Positions 51,408 to 60,509 are shown, counted from the first letter of the stretch. The stretch: DNA of 64,000 nt from CAADGV01 sp040290295 (GCA_040290295.1 PSMW01000005.1:97791-161790), one strand, 5' to 3'. Notes: a model not told the origin generated them from the letters alone. Numbers and translations: made by a program.

Positions 51408-52265
51408 TCACCGAACGACTAACGTTTCCGACGTGAGTTGTGCGCGAGCTTCGCCATGGAGCTCCTTCAACGACTCTTCCACTTCCTCATGGGTAAAATT
51501 GACGAACCACCTGTTCGCCTGCTTCTCAATGCTCGGCAATCCTTTGCCACGCACCGTGTCGGCGATGACGATGCTTGGTTTACCCTCCATGAAAGGCAGG
51601 ACGGAAAACGCTCGTTCCATCTCATCGAACGAATGTCCATCGATGCGTTTGACCGACCAGCCGAACGCTTCGAATTTTTGCTCGATCGGTTCCAACGGGA
51701 TGAGTTCTTCGGTCCGCACATTCGCCTGAAACTCGTTGCGATCGACAATGGCAACCAGGTTGTCGAGTTTGTAGGCTGCCGCCACAAGACTCGCTTCCCA
51801 GATCGATCCCTCGTTCAGCTCGCCGTCGCCGAGGATGACGAAAACGCGATTCGAGCCGTTGCGCATCTTGATGTCGAACGCCACACCCATCGCAACGGCA
51901 AGCAGGTGTCCCAGCGAGCCGGAATAAAACTCTACGCCGGGTATGTTCCGGTTGGGATGCCAATAGATGAAGTCGTTGGTCTTCAGGTGGTTGCGGAGCC
52001 GTTCACGTTCGAAGAAGCCCAATTCGGCCAAGGTACCGTACAGGGCAGGCACGTCGTGTCCTTTCGAAAGGAAGAAGTAGTCTCTTGCAGGATCGTGGAC
52101 GGTATCGGAAGAGATACGCAGCACCTGCTTGTAAAGATAGACGATCAGATCCGCGCACGAAAGCGACGCGCCGATGAAGCAGCCGCCATCGGTTGCCATG
52201 CGGATGATGTGCTCACGCACGGCGAGTGCACATGTTTCGAGTTCGTGTTTCTGGTGTTGTTCCAT
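51408..52265 (-). CDS. Transketolase N-terminal (ThDP-binding) subunit
   Basis: 285 residues. GGCFIGASLSCADLIVYLYK, DYFFLSKGHDVPALYGTLAE, and the ThDP/metal motif VFVILGDGELNEGSIWEASL ending in LVAIVDRNEF are all present, followed by GKPSIVIADTVRGKGLPSIE. This is the full N-terminal half of transketolase. Within the cluster it may supply or extend the sugar that the NeuB-like enzyme uses, which is inference from position. Confidence 0.93.
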   Translation of the reverse strand: MEQHQKHELETCALAVREHIIRMATDGGCFIGASLSCADLIVYLYKQVLRISSDTVHDPARDYFFLSKGHDVPALYGTLAELGFFERERLRNHLKTNDFIYWHPNRNIPGVEFYSGSLGHLLAVAMGVAFDIKMRNGSNRVFVILGDGELNEGSIWEASLVAAAYKLDNLVAIVDRNEFQANVRTEELIPLEPIEQKFEAFGWSVKRIDGHSFDEMERAFSVLPFMEGKPSIVIADTVRGKGLPSIEKQANRWFVNFTHEEVEESLKELHGEARAQLTSETLVVR

Positions 52266-52349
52266 TCTGTATCTCTTGCCTCATGCCGCGCAGACGTCGG
52301 CTTGGCGATTGCAATGGTGTTCGAAGGATGAAGTCGTCCTTCGGCTGTG

Positions 52350-53127
52350 TCAGAGCATCCTGTACTCTCCCTCCGTCACGGTTCGTAACTCGCCGGCATG
52401 GTGACGATACCAGTTGATGCCTGCGTATCGTGCATTGATCGCGGCGATCTCCGGCTTCGCCTCCAACAAACGCAGAATATCCTGCATCGAAAAGATCTGC
52501 CTCTCCGGCGTCCAAAGCTCGTCGTACACGCGCGCGATAAACGTATAGTCTTCCGGATAGTCGATCGTCCAGCCCTGTTTCCCACACGACATTACCGATG
52601 CGAAAGCGTTCGGGCCGTTCCCAGATGAACGGTGTCGTATGCTCACGTTCAAAATTTCTTGCCGCTTCACGCCATGCGATGGAGAGCGTCTCCATCGTCA
52701 TCACTTCGACATCATTCCCATCCGGATAGGTCGCGGGATGGAGGTTGCTCACGTAATCGTACTCATGGTGATGCTGGAGAAAGAATCCCAGCACACGATC
52801 GATCACCGCGGGATCGATCAGCGGGCAGTCGGAGGGGATCTTCACAACAATGTCCGCCCTTCGCTCCACTGCCGCGCGGTAGTGCCGGTCAAGCAAATCT
52901 GTGGGATGTCCGCTCGAGTAATCCACCTGAAGCGAGCGACACAGGTTGCGGACCGGGTCGTCTTCCGGTTCAGAGGTTGTCGCGACAACAAGGTCGAACG
53001 GCGTGGTTGCCGCCCGGACGCGTTCCAGCATCCGTTGCAGCAAGGGTTTGCCCTGAAGCGGCATCAAAATCTTTCGCGGCAGGCGACTCGAGCCGGTCCG
53101 TGCCTGTACCACCACGAGCATGCGCAT
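52350..53127 (-). pseudogene. SpsF/CMP-sugar-synthetase-like nucleotidyltransferase, frameshifted
   Basis: Activates an acidic sugar with CMP (SpsF/KdsB/NeuA fold). The first frame opens RMLVVVQARTGSSRLPRKIL and PLQGKPLLQRMLERV and carries RADIVVKIPSDCPLIDPAVI, then EREHTTPFIWERPERFRIGN and VVWETG. Removing one base around 52573-52583 (runs CCC and TTT on the plus strand) moves to the frame reading GWTIDYPEDYTFIARVYDEL, YAGINWYRHHAGELRTVTEG and YRML, which is the expected C-terminus. ATG 53127 overlaps the upstream stop by one base (TGATG). The total would be about 258 residues, normal for the family. Confidence 0.85.
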
Positions 53128-54191
53128 CAACTCAGTCTCGCAAAGAAGTGAGCCAGCATGTTGCTATACCGTCGCTCCTTCGCCCCCCGGCGAACGCTCG
53201 GCAGTTTGGCTCTCCGACGTCGCTGTTCGCCCTCGGAGGAAAGGACGTGCCGGCACACATCAGCGATCCTTGCCGCCGATGTACCGTTGTTTTGCATAGG
53301 GGTCAGTTTCTTCAACTCCTCCATGTCGAAATCGGAATAACATTCCTTGCCGAGTGCCAAGCCGACATAGACCGTCGTGGAGTATCGCGTAATCAGCACG
53401 TCGCAGTTCGCGATCATGTGTTCGGTGTTGCCGCTGGTGAAAACCAGCGCTCCGGGGGCGTAGCGTTGAATTTCTCGAGTTGCCCGCTCGAAATTCTCGT
53501 TGGGGTGGAGTTTGAAGATAAGCCGCCGCCCGTTCGCGACGCGAAGCGCTCGTTGGATGAACTTTTTCCTGTTCTCGTATTTGTACGTCTCGCGCATATC
53601 GCTCGTGCACACGAGCACGTAGTGCTTGTAGGGGAAATCGTTGTTCTGATACTCGTGGCAGTTATCGAAGTTCGGAATGCCGGTCACGACGATCTTCGAG
53701 GGATCGACACCCTTGCGGATGAACAACTCGCGGTATCCTTCACTTGCAACGCAGAAGCGATCGTACATGCCGCTCAAACCTGTCGTTGCGGTGCTGGCAA
53801 TCCATCGAGGAAGAAAGGGAAAGGTCTTCCAGAGATGATACGCGAAATTCTCCGGATCGGTCATCCCTTCCTGTACCAAGACCTTCTTCTTGTCGCGGAT
53901 GTTCTTCGGCATCACAAGATCGGAACACGTCACCACCAAATCGTAATCGTTTCGCTTACCCTGAAAGTCAATCGGCAGATCGTACGCACGGAGATAATCC
54001 AGGCAACGCTTCATGAGTTTGTTGCCGAGAATGGACGATTCCAATAGATTCAGCTTTCGGAGGCGTTCAAGGAGTCCGTCACAGTAATAGGGTGTGAACC
54101 AATGGTCATGCTCCGGTAGGTGTTGCGCCACCTTGTGGAGTTGTTTGGTTTGATTGATGGAGCCGCAGATAAACAGAATTCTTGCTTTCAT
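53127..54191 (-). CDS. GT-B-like putative glycosyl/glycerophosphotransferase
   Basis: 354 residues. The N-terminal half (KARILFICGSINQTKQLHKV, YDLVVTCSDLVMPKNIRDKK) and the C-terminal half (GRRLIFKLHPNENFERATRE, IANCDVLITRYSTTVYVGLA, LGKECYSDFD) resemble the two Rossmann lobes of the UDP-GlcNAc 2-epimerase/CDP-glycerol glycerophosphotransferase/polysialyltransferase-like fold. The KLHPNE and TRYSTTVY motifs are the donor-site equivalents. No signal or membrane helix; a basic tail (EQRRRRAKLPSVRRGAKERR) may bind membranes. It is the first gene of the cluster and could transfer the activated sugar. Confidence 0.7.
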   Translation of the reverse strand: MKARILFICGSINQTKQLHKVAQHLPEHDHWFTPYYCDGLLERLRKLNLLESSILGNKLMKRCLDYLRAYDLPIDFQGKRNDYDLVVTCSDLVMPKNIRDKKKVLVQEGMTDPENFAYHLWKTFPFLPRWIASTATTGLSGMYDRFCVASEGYRELFIRKGVDPSKIVVTGIPNFDNCHEYQNNDFPYKHYVLVCTSDMRETYKYENRKKFIQRALRVANGRRLIFKLHPNENFERATREIQRYAPGALVFTSGNTEHMIANCDVLITRYSTTVYVGLALGKECYSDFDMEELKKLTPMQNNGTSAARIADVCRHVLSSEGEQRRRRAKLPSVRRGAKERRYSNMLAHFFARLS

Positions 54192-54592
54192 ACTCAGCGG
54201 AGATGGTATGGAACGAATATGCTATGAGAATATACGAAACTTGTTGCTTCGCGGTCTTACCACCCAGTGAGAAAATTGTCAAGAAATTTCAAACGATGCG
54301 CGCCGGTTGCCAGTCTCAACATTCTCTCTACGTATCGCGTTCCCCTTGCTTTACCGAGCTGCAGCACAGACAAAAAATCCTGAGAATTTCAGAAAAGTGC
54401 AACCTGTTCAACGAACACGACATCACAGCAACGTTGCATCGCATGCTTGCATGGAACGAGCAGATGATTCGGCGATCGTTCATGCGTGCTCGGCACACAT
54501 GAAGGTAATGTTAAAACGCGGAATTCCCAATCCTCCATGCGTACACCGTGCGTCCCACACGCGAAGGTCGAGAGACCATAAGAATGCGCCTG
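54192..54592. other. Intergenic region between the sugar cluster and the STAS gene
   Basis: About 400 bp between divergent units. I found no frame with protein-like composition, no tRNA and no clear hairpin. It must contain the promoter of the minus-strand sugar cluster, but no TTG-20-TAnnTT pair was found just upstream of 54191. Confidence 0.6.
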
Positions 54593-54622
54593 TTGTTTTT
54601 GCAGGAGTGATTCTGTACTTTG
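54593..54622 (+). promoter_or_regulatory. Putative promoter for the STAS-domain gene
   Basis: TTG (54593-54595), exactly 20 nt, then TACTTTG (54616-54622), 34 nt before ATG 54657. A strong GGAGG sits 4 nt before the ATG. Confidence 0.65.
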
Positions 54623-54656
54623 CTCCCGTTCGTAACCACATCCCCATGGAGGAACA

Positions 54657-54998
54657 ATGGCAATAAAGACATCAACAGTGGAAGGCGGTATCGGATTGAT
54701 CGAAGTGAAAGGAGCACTCATCGGCGGAGAGGAGACCGACGAACTGCGGCGCGCCGTCGCTGGATTCGTCGAACGTAACTACGACAAGCTCCTCATCGAT
54801 CTCAGCGGTGTGACCTTCATGAACAGCACTGCCATCGGCGTGCTCGTCAGCGCACATACTACCTACAGCAAGAAAGGCTGGAAGATCAAACTGTGCGGTG
54901 TGGGTAAGAACATCGACAGCATATTTGTCATTACAAAACTTTCCCTGGTGTTCGACGTGTATGACACGCGCGAAGAGGCGTTGAAAAGTTTTCGCTGA
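54657..54998 (+). CDS. STAS-domain anti-sigma factor antagonist
   Basis: 113 residues. SpoIIAA-like fold: GIGLIEVKGALIGGEETDEL, then YDKLLIDLSGVTFMNSTAIG with the phosphorylatable Ser57. Its state is normally set by an anti-sigma kinase and a PP2C/RsbU phosphatase; such a phosphatase is encoded at 16605-17837. No anti-sigma kinase gene was seen in the window. GGAGGAACAATG gives a clear start. Confidence 0.93.
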   Translation: MAIKTSTVEGGIGLIEVKGALIGGEETDELRRAVAGFVERNYDKLLIDLSGVTFMNSTAIGVLVSAHTTYSKKGWKIKLCGVGKNIDSIFVITKLSLVFDVYDTREEALKSFR

Positions 54999-55020
54999 GT
55001 CATTCCACTCAACGCTTTCC

Positions 55021-56022
55021 ATGCACCATGCGCAGCCGTTTATCATTTCATCCAACCCTCAAATAAACCATTGCGTGCGAGCAGGCACTGTACTCGTCCT
55101 GCTTCTCCTTGCCGCTCAACCTGTTCTCCACGCTGGAGCGTTTGATGCTCACGTGCTTAGGGTTTCGACTGCGGCCGAGCTACATCGTCTCTTCCGCTCG
55201 CCCGTCGATACCCTCGTCGTACAGATTGCCCCGGGGGAATACCACTTAACCCCAACAGCGATCACCGACTCGACGTGCGGGAATTGCACCGATCCACACA
55301 CGCGCGTCATGGCGACTGCCGGATTGCATTTACGCGGCAAACGCATCCATCTCGTCGGTCCAGCCGACAGCTCCGCTGTGTTGCACACACACGCAGGATT
55401 CGGCCTCTTCTTCGAGTGGTGTGCCGATGGACGTGTCGAGAATCTGACGATCACCGGCGGGACGCGCGACCCCGATGGCAACGCAACCGATGCGGCAATC
55501 GTCGTCAAGCACAGCCGCATCGTCGTCCGCAACAATCTTATCACGACCAACATCGGCGACACGGCAATCGTTCGTACAACGATCGTGGGTGTGATGGGCG
55601 TGAGCGGACGAGAGGGAGCGAAGCTCAGCATCACGGGCAATCGTATCATCAACAATTCGTGGGATGGGATTGCACTGTACCGCGACGCCGAAGCCCTTAT
55701 CGAAGGCAACATCGCTCGCGGTGTGGAGAAAGCGCGAGGCGCTACCATCGGCGGCGGACGAGGCGTCGGGATCGGCCTGACGTGGAATGCTCGTGCGGCC
55801 ATCCGCTCTAATCTGGTTACTCGCTACTGGAAGGGCATCGGGCTTTTTGTGGACGCGGTTGCGATCGTCGAGCAGAACCTTGTCGAGGACATTCTCACCT
55901 GGGGTATTGCGTACTGGGACGCCGACAAAGGGGCGCCGGTGGGCGTCATCGAGAACAATGTCATCTACAAGACGGGCGCGTGCGGCGCGTCGATAAGCCC
56001 TATGCGCCCGATCGCTTACTGA
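55021..56022 (+). CDS. Secreted right-handed parallel beta-helix protein, C-terminus probably truncated
   Basis: 333 residues. A hydrophobic export segment (AGTVLVLLLLAAQPVLHAGA) is followed by repeated beta-helix coils of the NosD/pectin-lyase-like type: AAIVVKHSRIVVRNNLITTN, AKLSITGNRIINNSWDGIAL, AEALIEGNIARGVEKARG, AAIRSNLVTRYWKGIGLFVD and VGVIENNVIYKTGACGASIS. These proteins bind or cleave polysaccharides. It ends abruptly at SPMRPIAY, without a capping segment or sorting domain, and meets a broken sensor gene tail to tail, so the 3' end may be lost or frameshifted. Confidence 0.75.
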   Translation: MHHAQPFIISSNPQINHCVRAGTVLVLLLLAAQPVLHAGAFDAHVLRVSTAAELHRLFRSPVDTLVVQIAPGEYHLTPTAITDSTCGNCTDPHTRVMATAGLHLRGKRIHLVGPADSSAVLHTHAGFGLFFEWCADGRVENLTITGGTRDPDGNATDAAIVVKHSRIVVRNNLITTNIGDTAIVRTTIVGVMGVSGREGAKLSITGNRIINNSWDGIALYRDAEALIEGNIARGVEKARGATIGGGRGVGIGLTWNARAAIRSNLVTRYWKGIGLFVDAVAIVEQNLVEDILTWGIAYWDADKGAPVGVIENNVIYKTGACGASISPMRPIAY

Positions 56023-56035
56023 GAACACTCCGAGA

Positions 56036-56724
56036 TGTGTTGGACAGCAGGAAGGATTGACAAGCCGTAGTTTCCCCTCCCTTGCGTGAGACTCCGCATC
56101 CCGGACAGCGATGAGTGCAAGAATCCCCACGGCAAGGAACAAAAAGGAAACAGAGGAGCTGAGTGCCATCGGGACAGTGGTCGTCTCATACAGCATCGGC
56201 GCATCGAAGGCGTAGCCGAGCGTGAAGAACAAGCCGGGGAGACCGGCAACGAATGCAAACATCCCTGCCATATTTTTCAAACCTCGACGTGATGAGCTCG
56301 CAAGCGCAAGCACCGCACTGCCGGTAAGCAGAAAATTCAGTGCAGCGAAGAACGACATCTCCCAAAGCGGAGCCGAGAGCTATCGTTCTGGATGGTTGGT
56401 TGAGCGCGAACCGAGTGTCGGGCACGAGTTCGAACCCTGCAAGAAGCTCTACGAGTCGTATCCCCGCAATGAGGAGGACCGCAGAGGAAAGAATCCCGCA
56501 GGCAACACAGCGGAATCGAGTCATTCGAATTTGGAGAAGCAACGAAGCGGAGAGCAGAACAAAGCACGCCGCACTGCTCGGTGCCATAGGAATGTACGAG
56601 GACCCCCCACGCGGAGAGGATGCGAATATCCCATCCCCAACCGACCAACGCGGCTATGGCGATAGCACATACGGCAGAGACACAGCTCAACGCCACGCGA
56701 CGAATATGGAAGAGAGAGCGTCAT
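56036..56724 (-). pseudogene. N-terminal membrane domain of a sensor protein, degraded by several frameshifts
   Basis: Three minus-strand frames in succession read as one multi-span membrane domain: VALSCVSAVCAIAIAALVGW (from about 56696), SSYIPMAPSSAACFVLLSAS with LLIAGIRLVELLAGFELVPD, then EMSFFAALNFLLTGSAVLAL with SFLFLAVGILALIAVRDAES. The paired motifs MAPSSAACFVLL and MSFFAALNFLL are typical of an eight-span sensory module found ahead of kinases and cyclases. Breaks lie at the six-C run 56603-56608 and at about 56374-56382, both fixed by removing one base. A ribosome site points to ATG 56724, which needs a further shift. No kinase domain follows downstream. Confidence 0.65.
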
Positions 56725-56991
56725 GTGCACTTCACCCCTCTGTTGCAGTTCCTCCCCGGGGAACCTCATCTGGGGCATCGCGGTGAGTCGCTCGAGAGAC
56801 CACGCGCGTACGCAGATGGATCGAGGCTGTTGACCAGTCGTGTGCAATCACGCATAAGAGATCGAGAGGAGACCGGACGTGAGTGCGGAAACAGTGTACA
56901 CATCCATTCACGAAAAATCAAGGAAGCTTCGTAATGCCATGAAATTCCTCGCGCATTTAGGTAAGTTGAGTACGCCCTTCCACCTTCAGCC

Positions 56992-58407
56992 ATGGCCGTT
57001 CATCAACATATCGCTAAGATCTTCATTGACCTGATACCGGACATGTGTTTCGTGGTGTCGAAGGACCGGCACGTTCTCGGCTACAACCAACGTGCACGGG
57101 AAGTGCTTGGAATGCCTGAAGTTCCGAACGAACCTATTTCGTTGTACGACCTGCTTGCGGACGACTCCGCTCGACCGCTGCTTGCCGTCATCATGGACAG
57201 CACACCCGATCGTGAGGCGGAGGTGCGTTTCAAGGGCGTGGACGGCGCCGTCGTCGAGGCAAACCTTTCGATCAAGAAAATTTCCGGTCCCGACACGGAG
57301 TTCCTCTACGTCATCGCTCGTGATGTATCGGAAGCGAAGAAGAAGGAACTCGACCTGCTGCGCTTCTCGAACGTTGTTCACTACACCGTCAACCCTATCC
57401 AGATTACCGACGCTCAAGGGCGTATGGTGTATGTGAACCCGGCATTCGAAAAGGCGACCGGCTATACGAAAGAAGAACTGATCGGCAAGAACCCGAACAT
57501 CGTTTCCAGCGGAAAGTACAGCAAGGAGTTTTGGGCAAAGGTGTGGGCGAAAATCAGTTCGGGAAAGATTTGGCAAGGCGAGATCGAGAACAAGCGGAAA
57601 GACGGCACGCCGGTCTTCACACAAGTGATCATCTCGCCCATCGTGGACACCGACGGAAAGGTGGTGGGCTACTTTGGCACGCACCGCGATATCACCGAGC
57701 AGAAGCAACTCGAACAACAGTTGATGCACTCGCAAAAGATGGAGAGTATGGGAACACTCGCCGCAGGCATTGCTCATGAAGTGGGCAACCCGCTCGCTTC
57801 CATCTCCTCCATCGTCCAAGTGCTGATGTGAACTGTGAACGATGAGTTCGCGAAGGAGAAGCTTGGGTTGGTGCAATCGCAGGTGCATCGCATCACCAAG
57901 ATCATCCGCGACCTGGTGGATTTCTCCCGTCCTTCTACCTATCAGCTCGTACTCCCCAACATCGTGAACAACGTGAAGGAAGCCGTCGAGATCGTCAAGA
58001 TGGCGAAGAAAGCCCGCGGCGTTCAGTTCTCGGTCGAGGTGCGGAACGCCATTCCACTTCTGGCACTTGTGCCAGACCAAATCTCGCAGGTCTTCATCAA
58101 CATTCTCCTCAACGCCGTCGATGCGTTGGAGGGCAGAAAAGACGGCCGCATCGAGGTGGTGACCGAGCGCGACGCCGAACATGTACGGGTCGGCATCTCT
58201 GACAACGGCTGCGGCATCGCCGAAGATCATCTGCCGAAAATCGGTGAACCGTTCTTCACCACCAAACCGGTAGGACAGGGAACGGGACTCGGTCTGTAGG
58301 TGAGTCAAGGCATCATAAAAAGTTTTCGCGGCGATCTCCGCTGGAAAAGCAAGCGCGGCGAAGGAACAACCTTTACCATCATCTTACCATTGAATCCAAA
58401 GGACTGA
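56992..58407 (+). pseudogene. NtrB-like sensor histidine kinase interrupted by two in-frame stop codons
   Basis: One frame of 471 codons plus stop. Two PAS domains (about 8-115 and 124-237) precede LAAGIAHEVGNPLASISSIV with His262. TGA at 57829-57831 (codon 280) follows VQVLM, then TVNDEFAKEKLGLVQSQVHR and LVDFSRPSTYQL. The ATPase domain has FINILLNAVDALEG, ISDNGCGIAEDHLPKIGEPF and FTTKPVGQGTGLGL. TAG at 58297-58299 (codon 436) follows, then VSQGIIKSFRGDLRWKSKRG and GTTFTIILPLNPKD. Both stops differ by one base from residues expected in relatives (CGA Arg, TCG Ser). The sigma54 regulator starts 2 bp downstream. Confidence 0.85.
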
Positions 58408-58409
58408 GT

Positions 58410-59768
58410 ATGGCTGATTCGATTCTTGTTGTGGACGACGAAGAAATCATCCGTCAATCGCTTTCGTTCGTGCTGAAGAAAGAGGGCTACGCCGTCCAAG
58501 AAGCAGAAAACGGAAGGGTCGCCTTCGAGTTAGCAAAACAACGATCGTTCGATGTCGTGATCACCGATCTGGAAATGCCGGAGATGAAGGGCATCGAGCT
58601 GTTGGAGAACCTCACACGGATCAGTCCCGAAACACTCCTCATGATCATCACCGCCTACGGCTCGATCGAAACGGCGATTGCAGCATTGCGGAAAGGCGCG
58701 GTGGATTACATCCTCAAGCCGGTCGAGTTCGACGAGCTGTTGTTGAAGGTGCGGCGGCTGCTCTCTCACCGCAGACTGCAAACCGAGAACAAGATGTTGC
58801 GCGGCGAGTTGCACAAGCAGTACGACTTCTCCACCATCGTCGGGAAGAGCCCGACAATGCAGCGGGTGTTCGCCACTATCCAGAAGGTGGCACAGACCGA
58901 CGGAACGGTGCTGATCACCGGCAAGAGTGGAACAGGCAAGGAGTTGGTTGCACGCGCCATTCACTACAACAGCCGTCGCGCCGACAAGCCGTTCGTCGCC
59001 GTCAACTGCGGCGCCATCGTCGAGAACCTGTTCGAGAGTGAATTGTTCGGCCACAAGAAGGGTGCGTTCACCGGCGCCACCATGGACCGTATCGGTTACT
59101 TCAAGGCGGCAGACGGCGGAAGCATTTTCCTCGACCAAGTAAGCGAAATCCCTTCCCACTTGCAGGTCAAACTGCTGCGCGCTATCGAAGAGAAGGTGAT
59201 CACACCCGTCGGCACGACCCAGGCAATCCCTGTGGATATCCGTATTATCGCATCGACCAACAGAAACCTCGCGAAGCTGGTGGAGGAAGGGAAGTACCGC
59301 GAGGACTTGTTCTATCGCCTCAATGTGGTCGGCATCGAACTCCCCTTGCTCAGCGAGCGGACGGACGACATCCCACTGCTGGTTCAGCATTTCGTCTCGA
59401 AGTATGCGCGAGAGATGAACAAGGACGTCCGCGGTGCGGATAACGCCGCCATGAAGATGCTGCTTACGCACACGTGGAAAGGCGAGGTACGCGAGTTGGA
59501 GAACATCATCGAGCGGGCAGTGATTTTTGCTGAGGGCAATCTCATCACACCGAACGAACTGCCGCCGCTCCTGACCGATCGGGACGCGCCGTTCTCATTC
59601 GACGCGAAGAAACCGTTGAAGGAAGCCGTTGCAGATTTCGAACGCGAGTATATCTCCCGCATGATGCGCCTCTACAGCAACAAGGACGAGGTCGCTAAGG
59701 CGCTGAACATCAGCCTCTCCAGTCTCTATCGCAAGATCGAGGAGTTGAACATCACGCCACAACAATGA
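58410..59768 (+). CDS. NtrC-family sigma54-dependent response regulator
   Basis: 452 residues. The receiver domain (ADSILVVDDEEIIRQSLSFV) has phosphoacceptor Asp53 in VVITDLEMPEMKG and the Lys in DYILKPVEF. The AAA+ domain shows Walker A ITGKSGTGKELVARAIHYNS, the sigma54-contact loop GAFTGA at about 219-224, Walker B-type GGSIFLDQVSEIPSHLQVKL (Asp-Gln in place of the common Asp-Glu) and the Arg finger in YREDLFYRLNVV. A Fis-type helix-turn-helix ends the protein (NKDEVAKALNISLSSLYRKI). It is the partner of the upstream kinase. It activates sigma54 promoters with unknown targets. Confidence 0.95.
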   Translation: MADSILVVDDEEIIRQSLSFVLKKEGYAVQEAENGRVAFELAKQRSFDVVITDLEMPEMKGIELLENLTRISPETLLMIITAYGSIETAIAALRKGAVDYILKPVEFDELLLKVRRLLSHRRLQTENKMLRGELHKQYDFSTIVGKSPTMQRVFATIQKVAQTDGTVLITGKSGTGKELVARAIHYNSRRADKPFVAVNCGAIVENLFESELFGHKKGAFTGATMDRIGYFKAADGGSIFLDQVSEIPSHLQVKLLRAIEEKVITPVGTTQAIPVDIRIIASTNRNLAKLVEEGKYREDLFYRLNVVGIELPLLSERTDDIPLLVQHFVSKYAREMNKDVRGADNAAMKMLLTHTWKGEVRELENIIERAVIFAEGNLITPNELPPLLTDRDAPFSFDAKKPLKEAVADFEREYISRMMRLYSNKDEVAKALNISLSSLYRKIEELNITPQQ

Positions 59769-59794
59769 ACGCCGACCTCGCCCTCCGTGCCGAG

Positions 59795-60423
59795 CTTAGC
59801 GCAAGTGGAACTTCTCACCTTCATGGTCAGCCAACACCGCAAGGTGAACCATGTGGCGATCGAATGAAAGCTGCATGCCGATCCATCCCTCTCTGCCGCT
59901 CCCCGAAGAGGCTGATGAAATCAGCAGTGGGTGAACTCCTCTCTACGGTAGAAGAGTAGAGTGTAATGCTTTCCCACACTTCATTCTGGTTTGCCATGTG
60001 CGCTCGGCGCTTGTGCAGGTTGTCCGTCACTTGCTCGGCCTTCATCTGTCGCATGAATGCGGGATAAACAAATGGCGCCGCGTTGAAGGTCGCGCTCGTT
60101 CGATGCCAACGCCCCGCTTCGACACAACTGACCGGGATGATCGTGGTGCTGTGAGGGGCAAGAAACGCCGACGTGTTCAGCACGCGATTCTGTTTTGCTC
60201 CTTCCAGCAAATCGCCCTCCATAAAAAACACATAGCGCTCTGAATGGTTGATCACCTTCAGGCGGTTGACGCTTCCCGCTTCGCTCACCTCCGTCACTTC
60301 AATGGCACGCTCGGCCATGGCTTTGCCCGCGCCGATGTACTCCAGCGTATTCTGTCCCGCCGTGGCTAACTGGAACACGCCCAGCCCTTCTTCGATTTGC
60401 GACCGTACGACTTGCGTAAACAT
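59795..60423 (-). CDS. ARPP-1-like domain protein, frameshifted near its C-terminus
   Basis: The first frame (to 59827) has the domain core: VNRLKVINHSERYVFFMEGD, LLEGAKQNRVLNTSAFLAPH and STTIIPVSCVEAGRW. This matches what I recall of the ARPP-1 family associated with ADP-ribosylation and phosphatase-linked systems. The end in this frame (RHAAFIRSPHGSPCGVG) is not protein-like. Removing one base at about 59885-59896 gives EGWIGMQLSFDRHMVHLAVL and ADHEGEKFHLR, ending at 59795. The total is about 208 residues. The function of the family is not established. It is divergent from no gene and follows the sigma-factor unit on the same strand. Confidence 0.65.
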
Positions 60424-60509
60424 AGTTCCTCCCCTATATGTCGTTTATGAATGATGAATGTGTTGGTGTCATCCTATTTCTCGCCAGCAACCGTTGGTAC
60501 TCTCGCCGC

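Noticed and set aside
55330..56358. Long minus-strand frame overlapping the beta-helix gene
   Set aside because: Only its first part (before about 56036) is protein-like. The remainder is the antisense of the beta-helix coils and has an unlikely composition.
57829..58299. Programmed stop-codon read-through or an altered genetic code
   Set aside because: TGA, TAG and TAA all end other genes normally in this window, there is no selenocysteine- or pyrrolysine-like context, and the sites are one base from ordinary sense codons.
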